Source: Blastocatellia bacterium (lineage in GTDB: Bacteria; Acidobacteriota; Blastocatellia; Chloracidobacteriales; Chloracidobacteriaceae). From it: DNA of 64,000 bases. The notes below the pieces were generated by a model. That model was not told the origin of the DNA, ran no database searches, and saw only the letters and a list, made by a program, of their open reading frames with translations. Below are positions 1-9,903 of the stretch, piece after piece. Position 1 is the first letter of the stretch, and each line of letters starts with the position of its first letter. A program made the position numbers and the translations under genes. The stretch covers positions 17,216-81,215 of the forward strand of contig JAIBAN010000027.1 in the NCBI GenBank assembly GCA_019695185.1. Reading direction: 5' to 3'.

Positions 1-889
1 CCAGGTTGCGTACGGTGGCGGCATCAAGTTGCATGTATTCACCTGGCTCAAAATAGGAAATTTCCGTGATGTGCCGGGCTTCGCACATCTGGGTTTCGCG
101 CACGTAGCGCACCACTCCGGCGGCAGCACAAATGGACCAGGTTTTGTTTTTCAGGCCAAATCCTTCCAGCGTATTGGTCCCGAAATGGTTTTGCAGAAAC
201 GATTCGCTGGTTTCCACCGCAAAATTCCAATCATCCACCGGCGTCAGCGCAGCCGCCAACCGGGGGCGGCTGTCATCAGCTTCTTCGTCAACCGCTTCAT
301 TTTTCTGAACCGGCGTCAGAAATGGAGCCAGCAGTTTTTCCAACGAACGTGGACAGACAATTTCACGAGGGTCAAACCGTTCAATCTGGCCAAGGGTTTC
401 CGGAAGGGCTTCCGGACCCGAAAATTCAGTTACCTGAAACTCGCCGGTCGAAAGGTCCAGAAAAGCCACGGCCATGTGCTCTCCGGCTCCGGTGATGCCA
501 GCCAGATAGCGCGTATCCGCACCCTCCAGAAATTGCTCGTCCACGGCGGTTCCCGGCGTAATAACCCGGATGACTTTTCGTTCCACCAGTTTGGTGGTGG
601 CTTTGGCATCCTCCACTTGGTCACAAATTGCCACCCGGTACCCTTTTTTAATCAGTTTGGCCACGTAGAATTTGGCGGAGTGATGTGGCACACCGCACAT
701 CGGAACCGGATTTCCGCTTTCCTTGTGACGGGCGGTGAGGGTGATTTGCAGTTCGCGGGCGGCCAGTTCGGCATCCTCGTAAAACATTTCGTAAAAATCG
801 CCCAGCCGAAAAAACAGCAAGGTACCCGGATGGTTTTTCTTGATTTCGTGGTATTGCCGCAACATCGGCGTATTGTGAGGGATGGTCAT
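1..889 (-). CDS. mutS: DNA mismatch repair protein MutS, N-terminal part (runs off the window)
   Basis: MutS recognises base mismatches and small loops and starts methyl-independent or MutL-dependent repair. Only the first 296 residues are in the window; the 3' end lies beyond position 1. The protein opens MTIPHNTPMLRQYHEIK and shows the mismatch-recognition motif GDFYEMF at residues 30-36, with Phe32 and Glu34 as the canonical F-x-E pair that wedges into the mismatch. Domain I continues with PMCGVPHHS and is followed by the connector domain (AVAFLDLSTGEF). The start is the ATG complementary to 887-889, in the common MutS position; it has the local CTATG context and no clear ribosome binding site. 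Identification is firm; ATPase and clamp domains cannot be assessed here. Confidence 0.96.
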   Translation of the reverse strand, partial: MTIPHNTPMLRQYHEIKKNHPGTLLFFRLGDFYEMFYEDAELAARELQITLTARHKESGNPVPMCGVPHHSAKFYVAKLIKKGYRVAICDQVEDAKATTKLVERKVIRVITPGTAVDEQFLEGADTRYLAGITGAGEHMAVAFLDLSTGEFQVTEFSGPEALPETLGQIERFDPREIVCPRSLEKLLAPFLTPVQKNEAVDEEADDSRPRLAAALTPVDDWNFAVETSESFLQNHFGTNTLEGFGLKNKTWSICAAAGVVRYVRETQMCEARHITEISYFEPGEYMQLDAATVRNL

Positions 890-1015
890 AGCAAACGAGT
901 CTTGAGCCTGGATTTTGATTTCAGAGGTCCCTGGAGAGATAAACCTGAGTGTTGGAAAGGGCCGTTTCTGGCACAGTTCAGGATTATTTTCAAACGGTTT
1001 TGGACAACCAGGAAG

Positions 1016-1111
1016 GGTGACAAGTCTCAAGCGACAGGTGACAGGAAAGAAAAAACCCCGTGCGGGTCCCCTGTTTTTTGACCTTGTCACCTGTCACCTG
1101 CCACCTGTCAC
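1016..1111. repeat. Inverted 7-bp repeat cassette (CACCTGT family) around a terminator-like hairpin
   Basis: The right arm (1082-1110) is a run of CACCTGT-like heptamers; the left arm (1016-1045) is a degenerate complement. The spacer holds the terminator-like hairpin listed separately. It fills the gap between the methyltransferase fusion gene and mutS. Confidence 0.8.
1049..1078 (-). terminator. Possible Rho-independent terminator of the DGC-methyltransferase gene
   Basis: Read on the minus strand, a short GC-rich stem (ACCC / GGGT around 1055-1067) is followed at once by a run of seven T. It lies about 60 nt downstream of the stop codon at 1128. The stem is short, so this is a weak call. 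Confidence 0.4.
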
Positions 1112-1127
1112 TCCATCAATCATTGTT

Positions 1128-2063
1128 TCAGGATTGCCGGGGAAACCGGGGAAGCCACCGGTTTACCTGTTGCCGATAGGAGGCATACGACTCGCCAAAC
1201 ATCCGGCTGAGGGCCGGTTCTTCATAAAAAATCACAAACAGGTGGGTGACCAGCCAAAAAAGTGCGGCTTCAAGCAGAAGGGCTGCTGAATGAAAGAACA
1301 TGGTTTCCCCCAACAGAACGGTCAGGACCGCCACATACATCGGGTTCCGGACAAACCGATACAACCCTTGTACCACCAGCACTTTTGGAGGGTCCACCGG
1401 AGCCAGGGTTCCCTTCCCAACGGCATAAAACTCCCAAATGCACCGCAGCAGTCCCAACATCCCGGCCACCAGCAGAATTGCTCCCGGCAACCAGGTCCAT
1501 GCAGCAGCGGGAAAATTCCAGGACCGTCCGGAAACCAGCAACCAAACCGGAATCCCCACAGTGACGGTTCCAGGAAACAAAAGGGTGAAAAAAAGACTAC
1601 GGAGGAACAGCATAAGGGAAAACCTGGGTGGGTCGTCCGATTGCGGGACAGATTGGGCCAGCCAGCGGGAAACCGGCACCACGCCCTGTTCCAACTGTTC
1701 AAGGTCGTGCAAAACCTGGGTTTCCACCATCTGCCGGTCCTGTTGGTCGAAATCCTGGTGATAGTGCTTCTCAATGCCCATCTGGGTCAACGTGTAGTGC
1801 AAGGTTGGGGTGATTCCCCGCTCTTGCAGGCAATGGCGGGCGCACTGCAACGGACAACCATCCAGAGCAATAATCCGGCGACCGGACTTCGCTTTTTTGA
1901 CCAGCGGCTTGACACCTCCGCCAACCCCTGCAATGCAGGACATTTCCGCCCGGCCTGCCCGGTCCAAATCAAGCGCCACCTGATTGGCCAGTTGGGCAAT
2001 GCTTGAACAGCCTGAACAGGCATAAACAATCGGTTTTTCCAGATTGGGGTGGGACCGTTTCAT
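1128..2063 (-). CDS. DGC-domain protein fused to an isoprenylcysteine carboxyl methyltransferase-like membrane domain
   Basis: Two unrelated modules are joined in 311 residues. Residues 1-80 carry the cysteine pattern of the DGC family of putative zinc-binding proteins: CSGC at 16-19, Cys43, the name-giving DGC at 68-70, then Cys74 and Cys78. From about residue 150 the protein is hydrophobic with four or so membrane segments and holds the ICMT/PEMT-type signature GLYRFVRNPMY and, near the end, an EE-x2-L-x3-FG-x2-Y-x2-Y pattern typical of small bacterial SAM-dependent membrane methyltransferases. The start is supported by a good ribosome binding site (GGGAGG, 9 nt upstream). It is divergent from a MerR/TipAS regulator, with which it shares a 332-bp promoter region. 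The substrate is unknown; a role in metal or thiol chemistry at the membrane is only a guess. Confidence 0.8.
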   Translation of the reverse strand: MKRSHPNLEKPIVYACSGCSSIAQLANQVALDLDRAGRAEMSCIAGVGGGVKPLVKKAKSGRRIIALDGCPLQCARHCLQERGITPTLHYTLTQMGIEKHYHQDFDQQDRQMVETQVLHDLEQLEQGVVPVSRWLAQSVPQSDDPPRFSLMLFLRSLFFTLLFPGTVTVGIPVWLLVSGRSWNFPAAAWTWLPGAILLVAGMLGLLRCIWEFYAVGKGTLAPVDPPKVLVVQGLYRFVRNPMYVAVLTVLLGETMFFHSAALLLEAALFWLVTHLFVIFYEEPALSRMFGESYASYRQQVNRWLPRFPRQS

Positions 2064-2341
2064 AGGGAAGACCTCCCTTGGTTGCGGAAAGGTGAAAGTT
2101 TATTTGAGCAGCAAATCCCAGGCCAGCCACATCGACCGTTCAAGTATTTGGATTTTGAGCGGCATCTCCTTTCTTTTCAGCAGGACGAATTTTCAGAAAG
2201 GAATTTGTGACAGTCAGTAATGCCCCAACTCTGCGCACAATCACCCCATTGGTTGAGCAAAATGCCACAACCGTTTTACACGGATTGCTTCCGGAGAAAT
2301 TGTAGAAACCGGTTTTATTTCAAATCGGGAAAAAAATGTGC

Positions 2342-2372
2342 TTGCGTCTGACGTAACGTCAGACCGTAGGAT
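2342..2372 (+). promoter_or_regulatory. MerR-type promoter and operator of the TipAS regulator
   Basis: A perfect 9-bp inverted repeat with one central base (GTCTGACGT-A-ACGTCAGAC, 2346-2364) lies between a -35-like TTGCGT (2342-2347) and a -10-like TAGGAT (2367-2372). The spacer is exactly 19 bp, the long spacing that MerR-family activators are known to correct by twisting DNA. The ATG follows 23 nt after the -10 with AAAGGA at 2384-2389. Autoregulation is very likely; control of the divergent fusion gene is possible. Confidence 0.8.
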
Positions 2373-2395
2373 GATGACCAAGTAAAGGAACAACC

Positions 2396-3148
2396 ATGAA
2401 AACCGATGTAAAAGCACTTTATCAGGCTCACGAATTTGCCCAACGGGCTGGAACCACGGTTCGCACGCTTCACCATTACGACCGGATGGGGTTGTTGAAA
2501 CCCACCGGCTATACGCGGGCAGGGTTCCGGCTTTATGGGCAGGCGGACCTGATTCGGCTGCAACAAATCGTGACGCTCAAATTCATTGGGTTTTCCTTAA
2601 AAGAAATCAAACAGCTTCTCAGTCGCAACGGGATGAACCTGGTGGATTCACTGGCCCGGCAAAAACAGCTCATTGAGGAAAAACGCCGTCACCTTGACCG
2701 GGCTATTTCCGCACTGGCCTATGCCGAAGCCATTCTCAAGGAAGAAAAACGAACGGACTGGGATGCCTTTCACGACATCATCGAGGTCATCAATATGCAG
2801 CAGGATATGAAATGGGTAAAAAGTTACTATACGGAAGAACAACTGGCGGATTTAGCCAAACGGTATGACCCGGAACTGGCTCGCAAAGCCGAACAGGACT
2901 GGAAACAATTGTTTGCCGATGTCGAGGCCGCACTTGGCGAAGACCCTGGCAGCGAAAAAGTCCAGCAACTGGCCGCCAGATGGGAGGCACTCATCACTGC
3001 TTTCACCGGTGGCGACCCTGGCATCCGGGAAAACCTGGGCCGGCTTTATGCCGACCAGTCCAATTGGCAAGGAGATTTTAAACGTCCCTGGAGTGATGAA
3101 ATCGGGGCCTTTATGAATCAGGCTTTAGCCATTTACCGCCAAAAATAA
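2396..3148 (+). CDS. MerR-family transcriptional regulator with TipAS ligand-binding domain
   Basis: The 250-residue protein has an N-terminal winged helix-turn-helix (about residues 10-45, RTLHHYDRMGLLKP, typical of MerR), a dimerisation coiled coil (about 80-115) and a C-terminal TipAS-like helical domain (about 140-250, starting YYTEEQLADL), which in TipA and Mta-type proteins binds thiopeptides or other small hydrophobic molecules. It sits behind its own 19-bp-spaced promoter with a perfect operator palindrome and is divergent from the DGC-methyltransferase gene. The stop codon is followed directly by a 9-bp repeat cassette. Family assignment is firm; the inducer is unknown. Confidence 0.93.
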   Translation: MKTDVKALYQAHEFAQRAGTTVRTLHHYDRMGLLKPTGYTRAGFRLYGQADLIRLQQIVTLKFIGFSLKEIKQLLSRNGMNLVDSLARQKQLIEEKRRHLDRAISALAYAEAILKEEKRTDWDAFHDIIEVINMQQDMKWVKSYYTEEQLADLAKRYDPELARKAEQDWKQLFADVEAALGEDPGSEKVQQLAARWEALITAFTGGDPGIRENLGRLYADQSNWQGDFKRPWSDEIGAFMNQALAIYRQK

Positions 3149-3293
3149 AGTCTGGGGAGTCTGGGGAGTCTTGAGAGTCTTGGGAGTCTGGGGAGTCTGG
3201 GGAGTCCAGGTGCCTTCCTTACCCTGTCACCCTATCACTCTGTCAGTTCTTTGACTCCCTAGACTCCCCAAACTCCCTAGACTCCCTAGACTG
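3149..3293. repeat. Inverted 9-bp repeat cassette (AGTCTGGGG family)
   Basis: Left arm 3149-3207 is six or so copies of AGTCTGGGG/AGTCTTGAG; right arm 3251-3293 is the complement (ACTCCCTAG). The left arm starts on the base after the MerR stop codon and the right arm ends 5 nt before the stop of the convergent gene. Confidence 0.9.
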
Positions 3294-3298
3294 TTTCC

Positions 3299-4198
3299 TT
3301 ACATTCCCAACTCGCGCAACACAGCCCGCGCCTTTTGCTGATGGAGGTATTTGCGAATATTCAGCACTGGAGAGGTCAAACCCCAGGCAGCCCGCAAAGC
3401 GGCAGGGAATCTGAACCGATACTCGCTGCCGCTCCGGTAAATTTCGGCCCCGCGTTCGGCCCGTTCGGCAAATCCCTGCCATTCAGAATTGTAAAAGAAC
3501 CCCCATTCCTCGCCCATTTGGGGAAACACCGTTTGGGTTTGGGGTGCAAACCGGATGGCCCGTTCCCGGTGAATCTGAAACAGGTAGCGTACATCTTTGA
3601 CTTCGGGGAATGTTTGCCCGTGGATACGTGGCAGCCGCTGGTAAAACATGCTCGCACCATCGGAATTGTAGGTGATGACCTCATGCCCATCCAGATATTT
3701 GGTCACAAAAAAAGTGACCGGAACTTTGAGGGTTTTGGCACCGGCGGTGGCTTCAATCATGGCGACTTTCGCCATATCGCGGGTGCGGGGATTGAACATG
3801 ACTGCCGTAAAAGACTTTCCCCCGCTTTTGAGAGCAAACTCAAGATAATACAGGGTAAAGAAACCTTGACCGCCTAGAATAAACTCGCATTGGGACAAAT
3901 AGCGCCGGGCATCGGGTGGAAACTCTTCAGGTCGGCGTGGAATATACTGAGGCATCACAGGAAAGGTGGAGGTGGAGTAAACCAGATAGGGTCCGTATAA
4001 AAACGGCCAGGCCACGGCACCTCCAATCAGAAGCAATAACAGTGTCATATTGTTTACCCGAAGATAGAAATTTTGAAAGAGGGAGCGAAGATGGGCACCC
4101 AATGCCGAGCCTTTTTCCGCACGTCTATACAGCTTTTTGGAAGCCCATCTTCGTCGGAAGTGGTCCGACTGTTGGCTTACGCGGCAAAAAGTTTGCAT
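3299..4198 (-). CDS. Membrane-anchored protein of unknown function
   Basis: I do not recognise this 299-residue protein. It has one clear hydrophobic segment (MTLLLLLIGGAVAW, residues 51-64), after which the chain is predicted to lie outside the cytoplasm; the remainder is mixed alpha/beta with no catalytic motif I can name. The first 50 residues are strongly basic. Translation could start at residue 51 (ATG at 4048), giving a 249-residue protein with an ordinary N-terminal anchor; neither site has a clear ribosome binding site. I kept the longer form because its start lies only 9 nt after the stop of the upstream CapA-like gene, which suggests coupling. Confidence 0.6.
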   Translation of the reverse strand: MQTFCRVSQQSDHFRRRWASKKLYRRAEKGSALGAHLRSLFQNFYLRVNNMTLLLLLIGGAVAWPFLYGPYLVYSTSTFPVMPQYIPRRPEEFPPDARRYLSQCEFILGGQGFFTLYYLEFALKSGGKSFTAVMFNPRTRDMAKVAMIEATAGAKTLKVPVTFFVTKYLDGHEVITYNSDGASMFYQRLPRIHGQTFPEVKDVRYLFQIHRERAIRFAPQTQTVFPQMGEEWGFFYNSEWQGFAERAERGAEIYRSGSEYRFRFPAALRAAWGLTSPVLNIRKYLHQQKARAVLRELGM

Positions 4199-4207
4199 TT
4201 GGTTGAA

Positions 4208-5176
4208 CTAAAATAAAACAGCCAGCGAGCCCTGGCGCTGCAAGGTGGGGCTTCCGACTGCTTCCAAAAGATCAAAGGTCCCGTTCGGGTTCTGCGCCGA
4301 CAGGGCCGGTTTTCCATGTAAACCGGCAGTCACAGGATAGATGGCAGTTTTGGTCACCTGTTTGTTCTCAACCGTTGCCAGCAGCAAAACGGCCTCGGTT
4401 TCGGCGGTGCAGTCGCAATTGAAAGCCAGATTTCCCAATCCCCAGGCAATGGCGGTTTGCCCTTTGCGTTCAACCGGACCAATGGCATGGGTACCATGTG
4501 CAACCACAACGGAGGCACCAGCCCCGATTGCCACTTGTGCCGCCTGTTTCAATTCCGGTCGCGGAAGATAGGACGCCGGACCTGTGACGTGAAAGGTAGC
4601 CACCAAAAGGTCTCCCTGTTTCCGGGCGGCGGCCAGTTCTTCTTCCAGCTTTGGAGGAATACCACCAGTCAAATCGTGCGCGGTGAAAACCAGCTTCATT
4701 CCTGCACGTTCAAGGATTGCGGCTCCGGCAGGTCCGCCAATCGGGTGGAATCCAATTTTTTTCAAAACCGCAGCGGTCTGCTCCAGGCTGTTTGGGCCGT
4801 TGTCCAGGGCGTGATTATTGGCAATCCCCACCAACTCCACTCCGGCCTCATGCAAATTATTGAGGTTTGATTCGGAGTTCACGAGCTTCAACCCATTTTT
4901 CCCGGATGGGCTTTCTGCAATTGCACCTTCCAGATTGACAAACCCAATCCGTCCATCAGTCATGGGTTTCAACCGGGTCAAAATGTTTTTGGCGGATGTG
5001 GTTCCCAAATGGACATCACCGCCAAACCACAGTTCCAGTTTGGGGAAAACTGCTCTGACCGGCGGCTGGCTGGAACAACCAAACAGAAAAAAGAAACTGG
5101 CAAGGAAAAGTGCCGGGAGTCCGGCTTTCCAACGCTGGCTTCCTTTGCTTGGAAGGTTGCTCCTTGTGTGTTTCAT
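4208..5176 (-). CDS. CapA-family (PGA_cap) lipoprotein
   Basis: The 322-residue protein has a lipoprotein signal peptide with lipobox LFGC (Cys34) and a metallophosphatase-like CapA fold. Expected motifs are present in order: FGGDVHLG (about residue 51), NLEGAI (about 80), a NNHALDNG block (about 119) and AHGTH near residue 225. CapA proteins act in capsule or poly-gamma-glutamate export, and related ones are putative polysaccharide enzymes. No capB/capC neighbours are present, so a role in polyglutamate synthesis is not supported here. It is shorter than typical CapA (about 380 residues). It is followed after 9 nt by an unknown membrane protein on the same strand. Confidence 0.85.
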   Translation of the reverse strand: MKHTRSNLPSKGSQRWKAGLPALFLASFFFLFGCSSQPPVRAVFPKLELWFGGDVHLGTTSAKNILTRLKPMTDGRIGFVNLEGAIAESPSGKNGLKLVNSESNLNNLHEAGVELVGIANNHALDNGPNSLEQTAAVLKKIGFHPIGGPAGAAILERAGMKLVFTAHDLTGGIPPKLEEELAAARKQGDLLVATFHVTGPASYLPRPELKQAAQVAIGAGASVVVAHGTHAIGPVERKGQTAIAWGLGNLAFNCDCTAETEAVLLLATVENKQVTKTAIYPVTAGLHGKPALSAQNPNGTFDLLEAVGSPTLQRQGSLAVLF

Positions 5177-5202
5177 CCTACTTGGCCCAACCCAAAACTG
5201 AT

Positions 5203-5301
5203 GTATCCACGCAGAACACCAAGAAACACCAGGAAGGGCCTAAGAATTTTCGATTTTCTTGGTTTCCTTTGGGTTTCTTCGTGTCCTTCGCGGATAAAAG
5301 C
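5203..5301. repeat. Imperfect inverted repeat of CACCAAGAAACACC type
   Basis: The left arm (about 5203-5237) with ACACCAAGAAACACCAGG is mirrored by CTTTGGGTTTCTTCGTGTCC (about 5267-5290). It fills the gap between enolase and the CapA-like gene. Sequences of this sort recur in many environmental genomes. Confidence 0.65.
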
Positions 5302-5307
5302 AGAAAA

Positions 5308-6780
<1,473 letters not shown>

Positions 6781-6782
<2 letters not shown>

Positions 6783-7725
6783 ACTCATAAATTCGGCTTG
6801 TGATTGGGGTACGTTGTGCGTAATTGGTTGACCCGACATAGGTTTTCCGGTTCGGATCAGCGCGGTGGAGCTTTTTGGAAATGGCTTCAAGCGCCAAAGC
6901 ACGTTTTTCCGAAGGCGGATGGGTCCGCAAAATTGAATCGGCGAGACCGGTCAAGGGGTCGCGGACTCCGCTCGGATTGAGTGCTTTGAGCCGACGCTGA
7001 ACCGCAGCTCCCTCGCTCGGTTCGTAGCGGGCCTTAAAGGCCAGTCCTGCACCAAGTTCATCGGCCTGCGATTCCTGTGGTTCATTGTAGGAAAAGGTCA
7101 GGACCTTCGAAGCCAGCGCGGCAATCATCACCGCCACATCCGCAAACGGCAGTTGAGAGGCAGCCACGACCGGCTTGTAAAAATCAACCGTATGTTCGGC
7201 GTCCACGTGGGAAATTTCATGTCCCAGCACGACCGCCAGTTGGGCTTCGGAATTGATACATTTATTGAGCAGACCACGATAAACAAAGACGTGGCCTCCG
7301 GCAATGGCAAAGGCGTTGGGAACGTTTTCCTCCACCACATGGAATTTATACTTGATGCCTTTGCGCCTGACATTGACCGCCAGCGTATTGCCAATGCTGG
7401 TCAGGTAGGCCACATCCGCCGCATTGCGGTCCAGCTTGGCCCCCAGTTTCTTGCGGATTTCCTTGAAAAAGGCGTCCCCGATTTCCATCTCCTGCCGTGG
7501 TGAGATGGTCACGGTATCAAGCATTGGTTTGACAATCGCCCGGAGCGCCTCTTTTCCCAAAGGAACGGCTTCGGCCACAGCATCCAGAATGCTTTCTTCC
7601 TTTGGGTTGCTTTTTTGGGGGGTGGAAACCAACCTGCTGTTGCCCGAAGGTGAAGCAGCCAACGGCCAGGGACAAAGCACCAGGGCCAACAAAACAACCA
7701 ATCCAGAACGGAACACAGAACGCAT
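6781..7725 (-). CDS. Secreted M48-family zinc metallopeptidase
   Basis: The 314-residue protein has a signal peptide (residues 1-25) and a peptidase M48 domain with the zinc motif HEISH (His169-His173) and the third ligand in QESQADELG (Glu218). Relatives include BepA/YfgC, which handles outer-membrane assembly quality control, and Oma1/HtpX. There is no TPR domain at the C-terminus, so it is a short periplasmic form. AAGGAG lies 13 nt before the ATG. It lies 20 nt downstream of the serine acetyltransferase gene and is probably cotranscribed with it, though the two functions have no obvious link. Confidence 0.92.
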
Positions 7726-7745
7726 AGGTCCAAGCTCCTTCCTTG

Positions 7746-8672
7746 TTAAGTACCGCTTTTTGCCGGGCGGGTAATGATGCGGATTTCCGGTTCCTCGATG
7801 ACAACCTTGCTGCCCGGAGCCACGGAATGGGTCAGCCAGACGTTCCCGCCAATCACGCTGCTGCGCCCGATGACCGTCTCGCCGCCTAAAATCGTGGCTC
7901 CCGAATAAATCACCACTTCGTCTTCAATCGTCGGATGGCGTTTACTATCACGCACCAATTGACCGTCCGGGGTTTTCGGGAAGGAAAGGGCTCCGAGGGT
8001 CACGCCCTGATAAAGTTTGACGTTGTTGCCGATGATACAGGTTTCGCCAATCACCACACCGGTTCCGTGGTCAATAAAAAACCGTTCCCCGATTTGGGCT
8101 CCCGGATGGATGTCAATCCCGGTTCGCCCGTGGGAATACTCAGACATAATCCGGGGAATCAGCGGAACGTTGCGCCGATAAAGGCTGTGGGCAATCCGGT
8201 GAATCATGACCGCCTGCAAGCCCGGATAGCTCAGAATGATTTCGTCAAAACTGCGGGCTGCCGGGTCGCCAATGTAGGCCGCCTCCACATCTCCCGCCAG
8301 CTTGCGCCGGAGTTCGGGCAGTTCATCCACAATTTCCGCCACAATTTTGCGAGCCGTCTGGCGGCATTCGTCGCAATCGGAAGCAATTTCCGCCCTGAGC
8401 TTGCGTTCGTGGCATAAACATAAAAAGACCTGTTGGGTCAGGTCTTCGCCGATTTCGGTCACCAAATCACGGACCCGCCGCCGGACGCCCGCCGCATCCA
8501 ACCCGGCCATGCCAAAATATCCGGGGAAGAAGACCTCCCGAAAAGCGCCGAGAATATTGATGATGACGGTCCGCGAAGGCAGAACACCGCGTTCGATGTG
8601 GTGCAAAACAGGTTTACAAGTGTCGTAGGAATCAAAGATGGCTTGTGTGACGGCATCCAGTTTCGAATTCAT
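7746..8672 (-). CDS. cysE: Serine O-acetyltransferase
   Basis: This enzyme transfers acetyl from acetyl-CoA to L-serine, giving O-acetylserine for cysteine synthesis. The 308-residue protein has the N-terminal helical trimer domain and the left-handed beta-helix of hexapeptide repeats. Family motifs are clear: [40 protein letters not shown] with the catalytic Asp-His, and [12 protein letters not shown]. The C-terminus ends [10 protein letters not shown] rather than the short -Ile tail that binds cysteine synthase in E. coli, so complex formation with CysK is doubtful. It leads the M48 peptidase gene by 20 nt. Confidence 0.95.
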   Translation of the reverse strand: MNSKLDAVTQAIFDSYDTCKPVLHHIERGVLPSRTVIINILGAFREVFFPGYFGMAGLDAAGVRRRVRDLVTEIGEDLTQQVFLCLCHERKLRAEIASDCDECRQTARKIVAEIVDELPELRRKLAGDVEAAYIGDPAARSFDEIILSYPGLQAVMIHRIAHSLYRRNVPLIPRIMSEYSHGRTGIDIHPGAQIGERFFIDHGTGVVIGETCIIGNNVKLYQGVTLGALSFPKTPDGQLVRDSKRHPTIEDEVVIYSGATILGGETVIGRSSVIGGNVWLTHSVAPGSKVVIEEPEIRIITRPAKSGT

Positions 8673-8777
8673 GAAGCACGAGCGGCAGTTGAGGGGGTCA
8701 ACCGTTTCGCTACTCCTTACATATTTCAGGAAAGATCAAAGGTAGGAACAGTCTAGTATGTTGCCGGATGGAAAACA

Positions 8778-8910
8778 ATAACGGTCTTGGGAGTCTTGAG
8801 AGTCTTGGGGGTCTTGGGGGTCCAAACATATCTGTCACCTTGTCACCTTGCCACCTTGTCAGAGTTTTGACTCCCAAGACTCCCAAGCCCCCAAGACGCC
8901 CAAGACTTAT
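8778..8910. repeat. Inverted 9-bp repeat cassette (AGTCTTGGG family) with inner CACCTTGT repeats
   Basis: Left arm about 8784-8822, right arm 8868-8910, and inside them a run of CACCTTGT 8-mers (8834-8861). The right border CAAGACTTAT contains the TAA stop codon of the sigma factor (complement of 8907-8909). Confidence 0.9.
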
Positions 8911-9839
8911 CCCCATATTGCCTTCAGTTTGCTCGGAGCCAGAAACGTATTGATTTGATGGATTTGCCCCTGGGGATTGACTTCGCATTGGATGACAAAC
9001 CGTTTGGCAAACTTCGGTTTCCCATCGTCCCGCTCCACCAGCAGTGCCGGCAGGCCGTTAATCATGCGGAAGGAAACCCGTGGAGGGGAAGTCTGTTTCG
9101 CCCCTTGGACAAAAAAGAGGCGCAGCACCCGGTCACGTCCGCGAATCGGGGCAAAGGCTGCCGCCACTTCCCCGCCCCCGTCACTCAGATTGACAATATC
9201 CGCCGTGAGCAGCCGTTCCAGACCAGCCGTGTCGTGGGTGCTCAGGTAAAAGACGAACTGCTGCAACGCCTGCTGGGTGACCGATTGGCGGTGTTGACTC
9301 AGCCGAATTCGCTGACGGTCATAGCGTTCCATCACCTTGCGTGCCCGATGCAGCACCACTTTGACATTGGCTTCACTGGTTTGCAGCAGTTCAGCCGTTT
9401 CCTGGGTTGAATAATCAAACACATCCCGCAAGAGCAAAACCGCCCGTTGCATTGGGGTGAGGGCTTCGAGCGCAATCAGAAAGGCCAGCGAAATGCTTTC
9501 GAGCAAATCGTAGCGGGCAGCAGGTGAGGCGACGATTTCAACCTGGGGAATCTCATAGATTTCCACTTCTGCCTGGTCGGTCGGAATCGGGGTCGGAAGC
9601 CAGGTTCCTTTATACTCGCGCCGCCGTCGCCAGCGGAGGTGGTCGCGGCTTAAATTCAAGGCCACACTGGTCAGCCAGGGCCGCCAGGGTTCCGCCGTGT
9701 TGCGGGGCGGACGCTCCATGGCCCGGACAAATGTTTCCTGGACAATATCCTCAGCATCGGCGGCATTGGCCGTCATGCGATAGCACAGCCCCCACAAAAA
9801 TTTATGCTCGGATTGGTAGATTTCACTTGGAATCGTCAT
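8907..9839 (-). CDS. ECF41-type RNA polymerase sigma factor with C-terminal SnoaL-like domain
   Basis: The 310-residue protein has sigma region 2 (DAEDIVQETFVRAM, about 28-41), region 4 (LLRDVFDYSTQETAELL, about 136-152) and a long C-terminal NTF2/SnoaL-like extension. Two marks of the ECF41 group are present: a WLP motif in the linker (residues 80-82, WLPTP, as in WLPEP) and DGGGE at 220-224 in the extension. In ECF41 factors the extension replaces an anti-sigma factor and both inhibits and assists the sigma part. These factors are usually encoded next to a carboxymuconolactone decarboxylase, oxidoreductase or epimerase target gene; here an FAD oxidoreductase lies directly upstream on the same strand. 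Confidence 0.92.
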   Translation of the reverse strand: MTIPSEIYQSEHKFLWGLCYRMTANAADAEDIVQETFVRAMERPPRNTAEPWRPWLTSVALNLSRDHLRWRRRREYKGTWLPTPIPTDQAEVEIYEIPQVEIVASPAARYDLLESISLAFLIALEALTPMQRAVLLLRDVFDYSTQETAELLQTSEANVKVVLHRARKVMERYDRQRIRLSQHRQSVTQQALQQFVFYLSTHDTAGLERLLTADIVNLSDGGGEVAAAFAPIRGRDRVLRLFFVQGAKQTSPPRVSFRMINGLPALLVERDDGKPKFAKRFVIQCEVNPQGQIHQINTFLAPSKLKAIWG

Positions 9840-9868
9840 GCTGAATGTACCGTTTTGTTTTTTCTTTC

Positions 9869-9899
9869 TTCACCGCAGAGGCGCGGAGTTTGCGGTGAA
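9869..9899. repeat. 9-bp inverted repeat between sigma factor and oxidoreductase
   Basis: TTCACCGCA (9869-9877) and TGCGGTGAA (9891-9899) are perfect complements with a 13-nt loop, in the 64-bp gap between the two genes. It could form a hairpin in the shared transcript. Confidence 0.6.
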
Positions 9900-9903
9900 A
9901 AAA

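Noticed and set aside
29..1081. 350-residue plus-strand open frame
   Set aside because: It is the antisense of mutS and has no recognisable protein features; the minus strand encodes clear MutS motifs.
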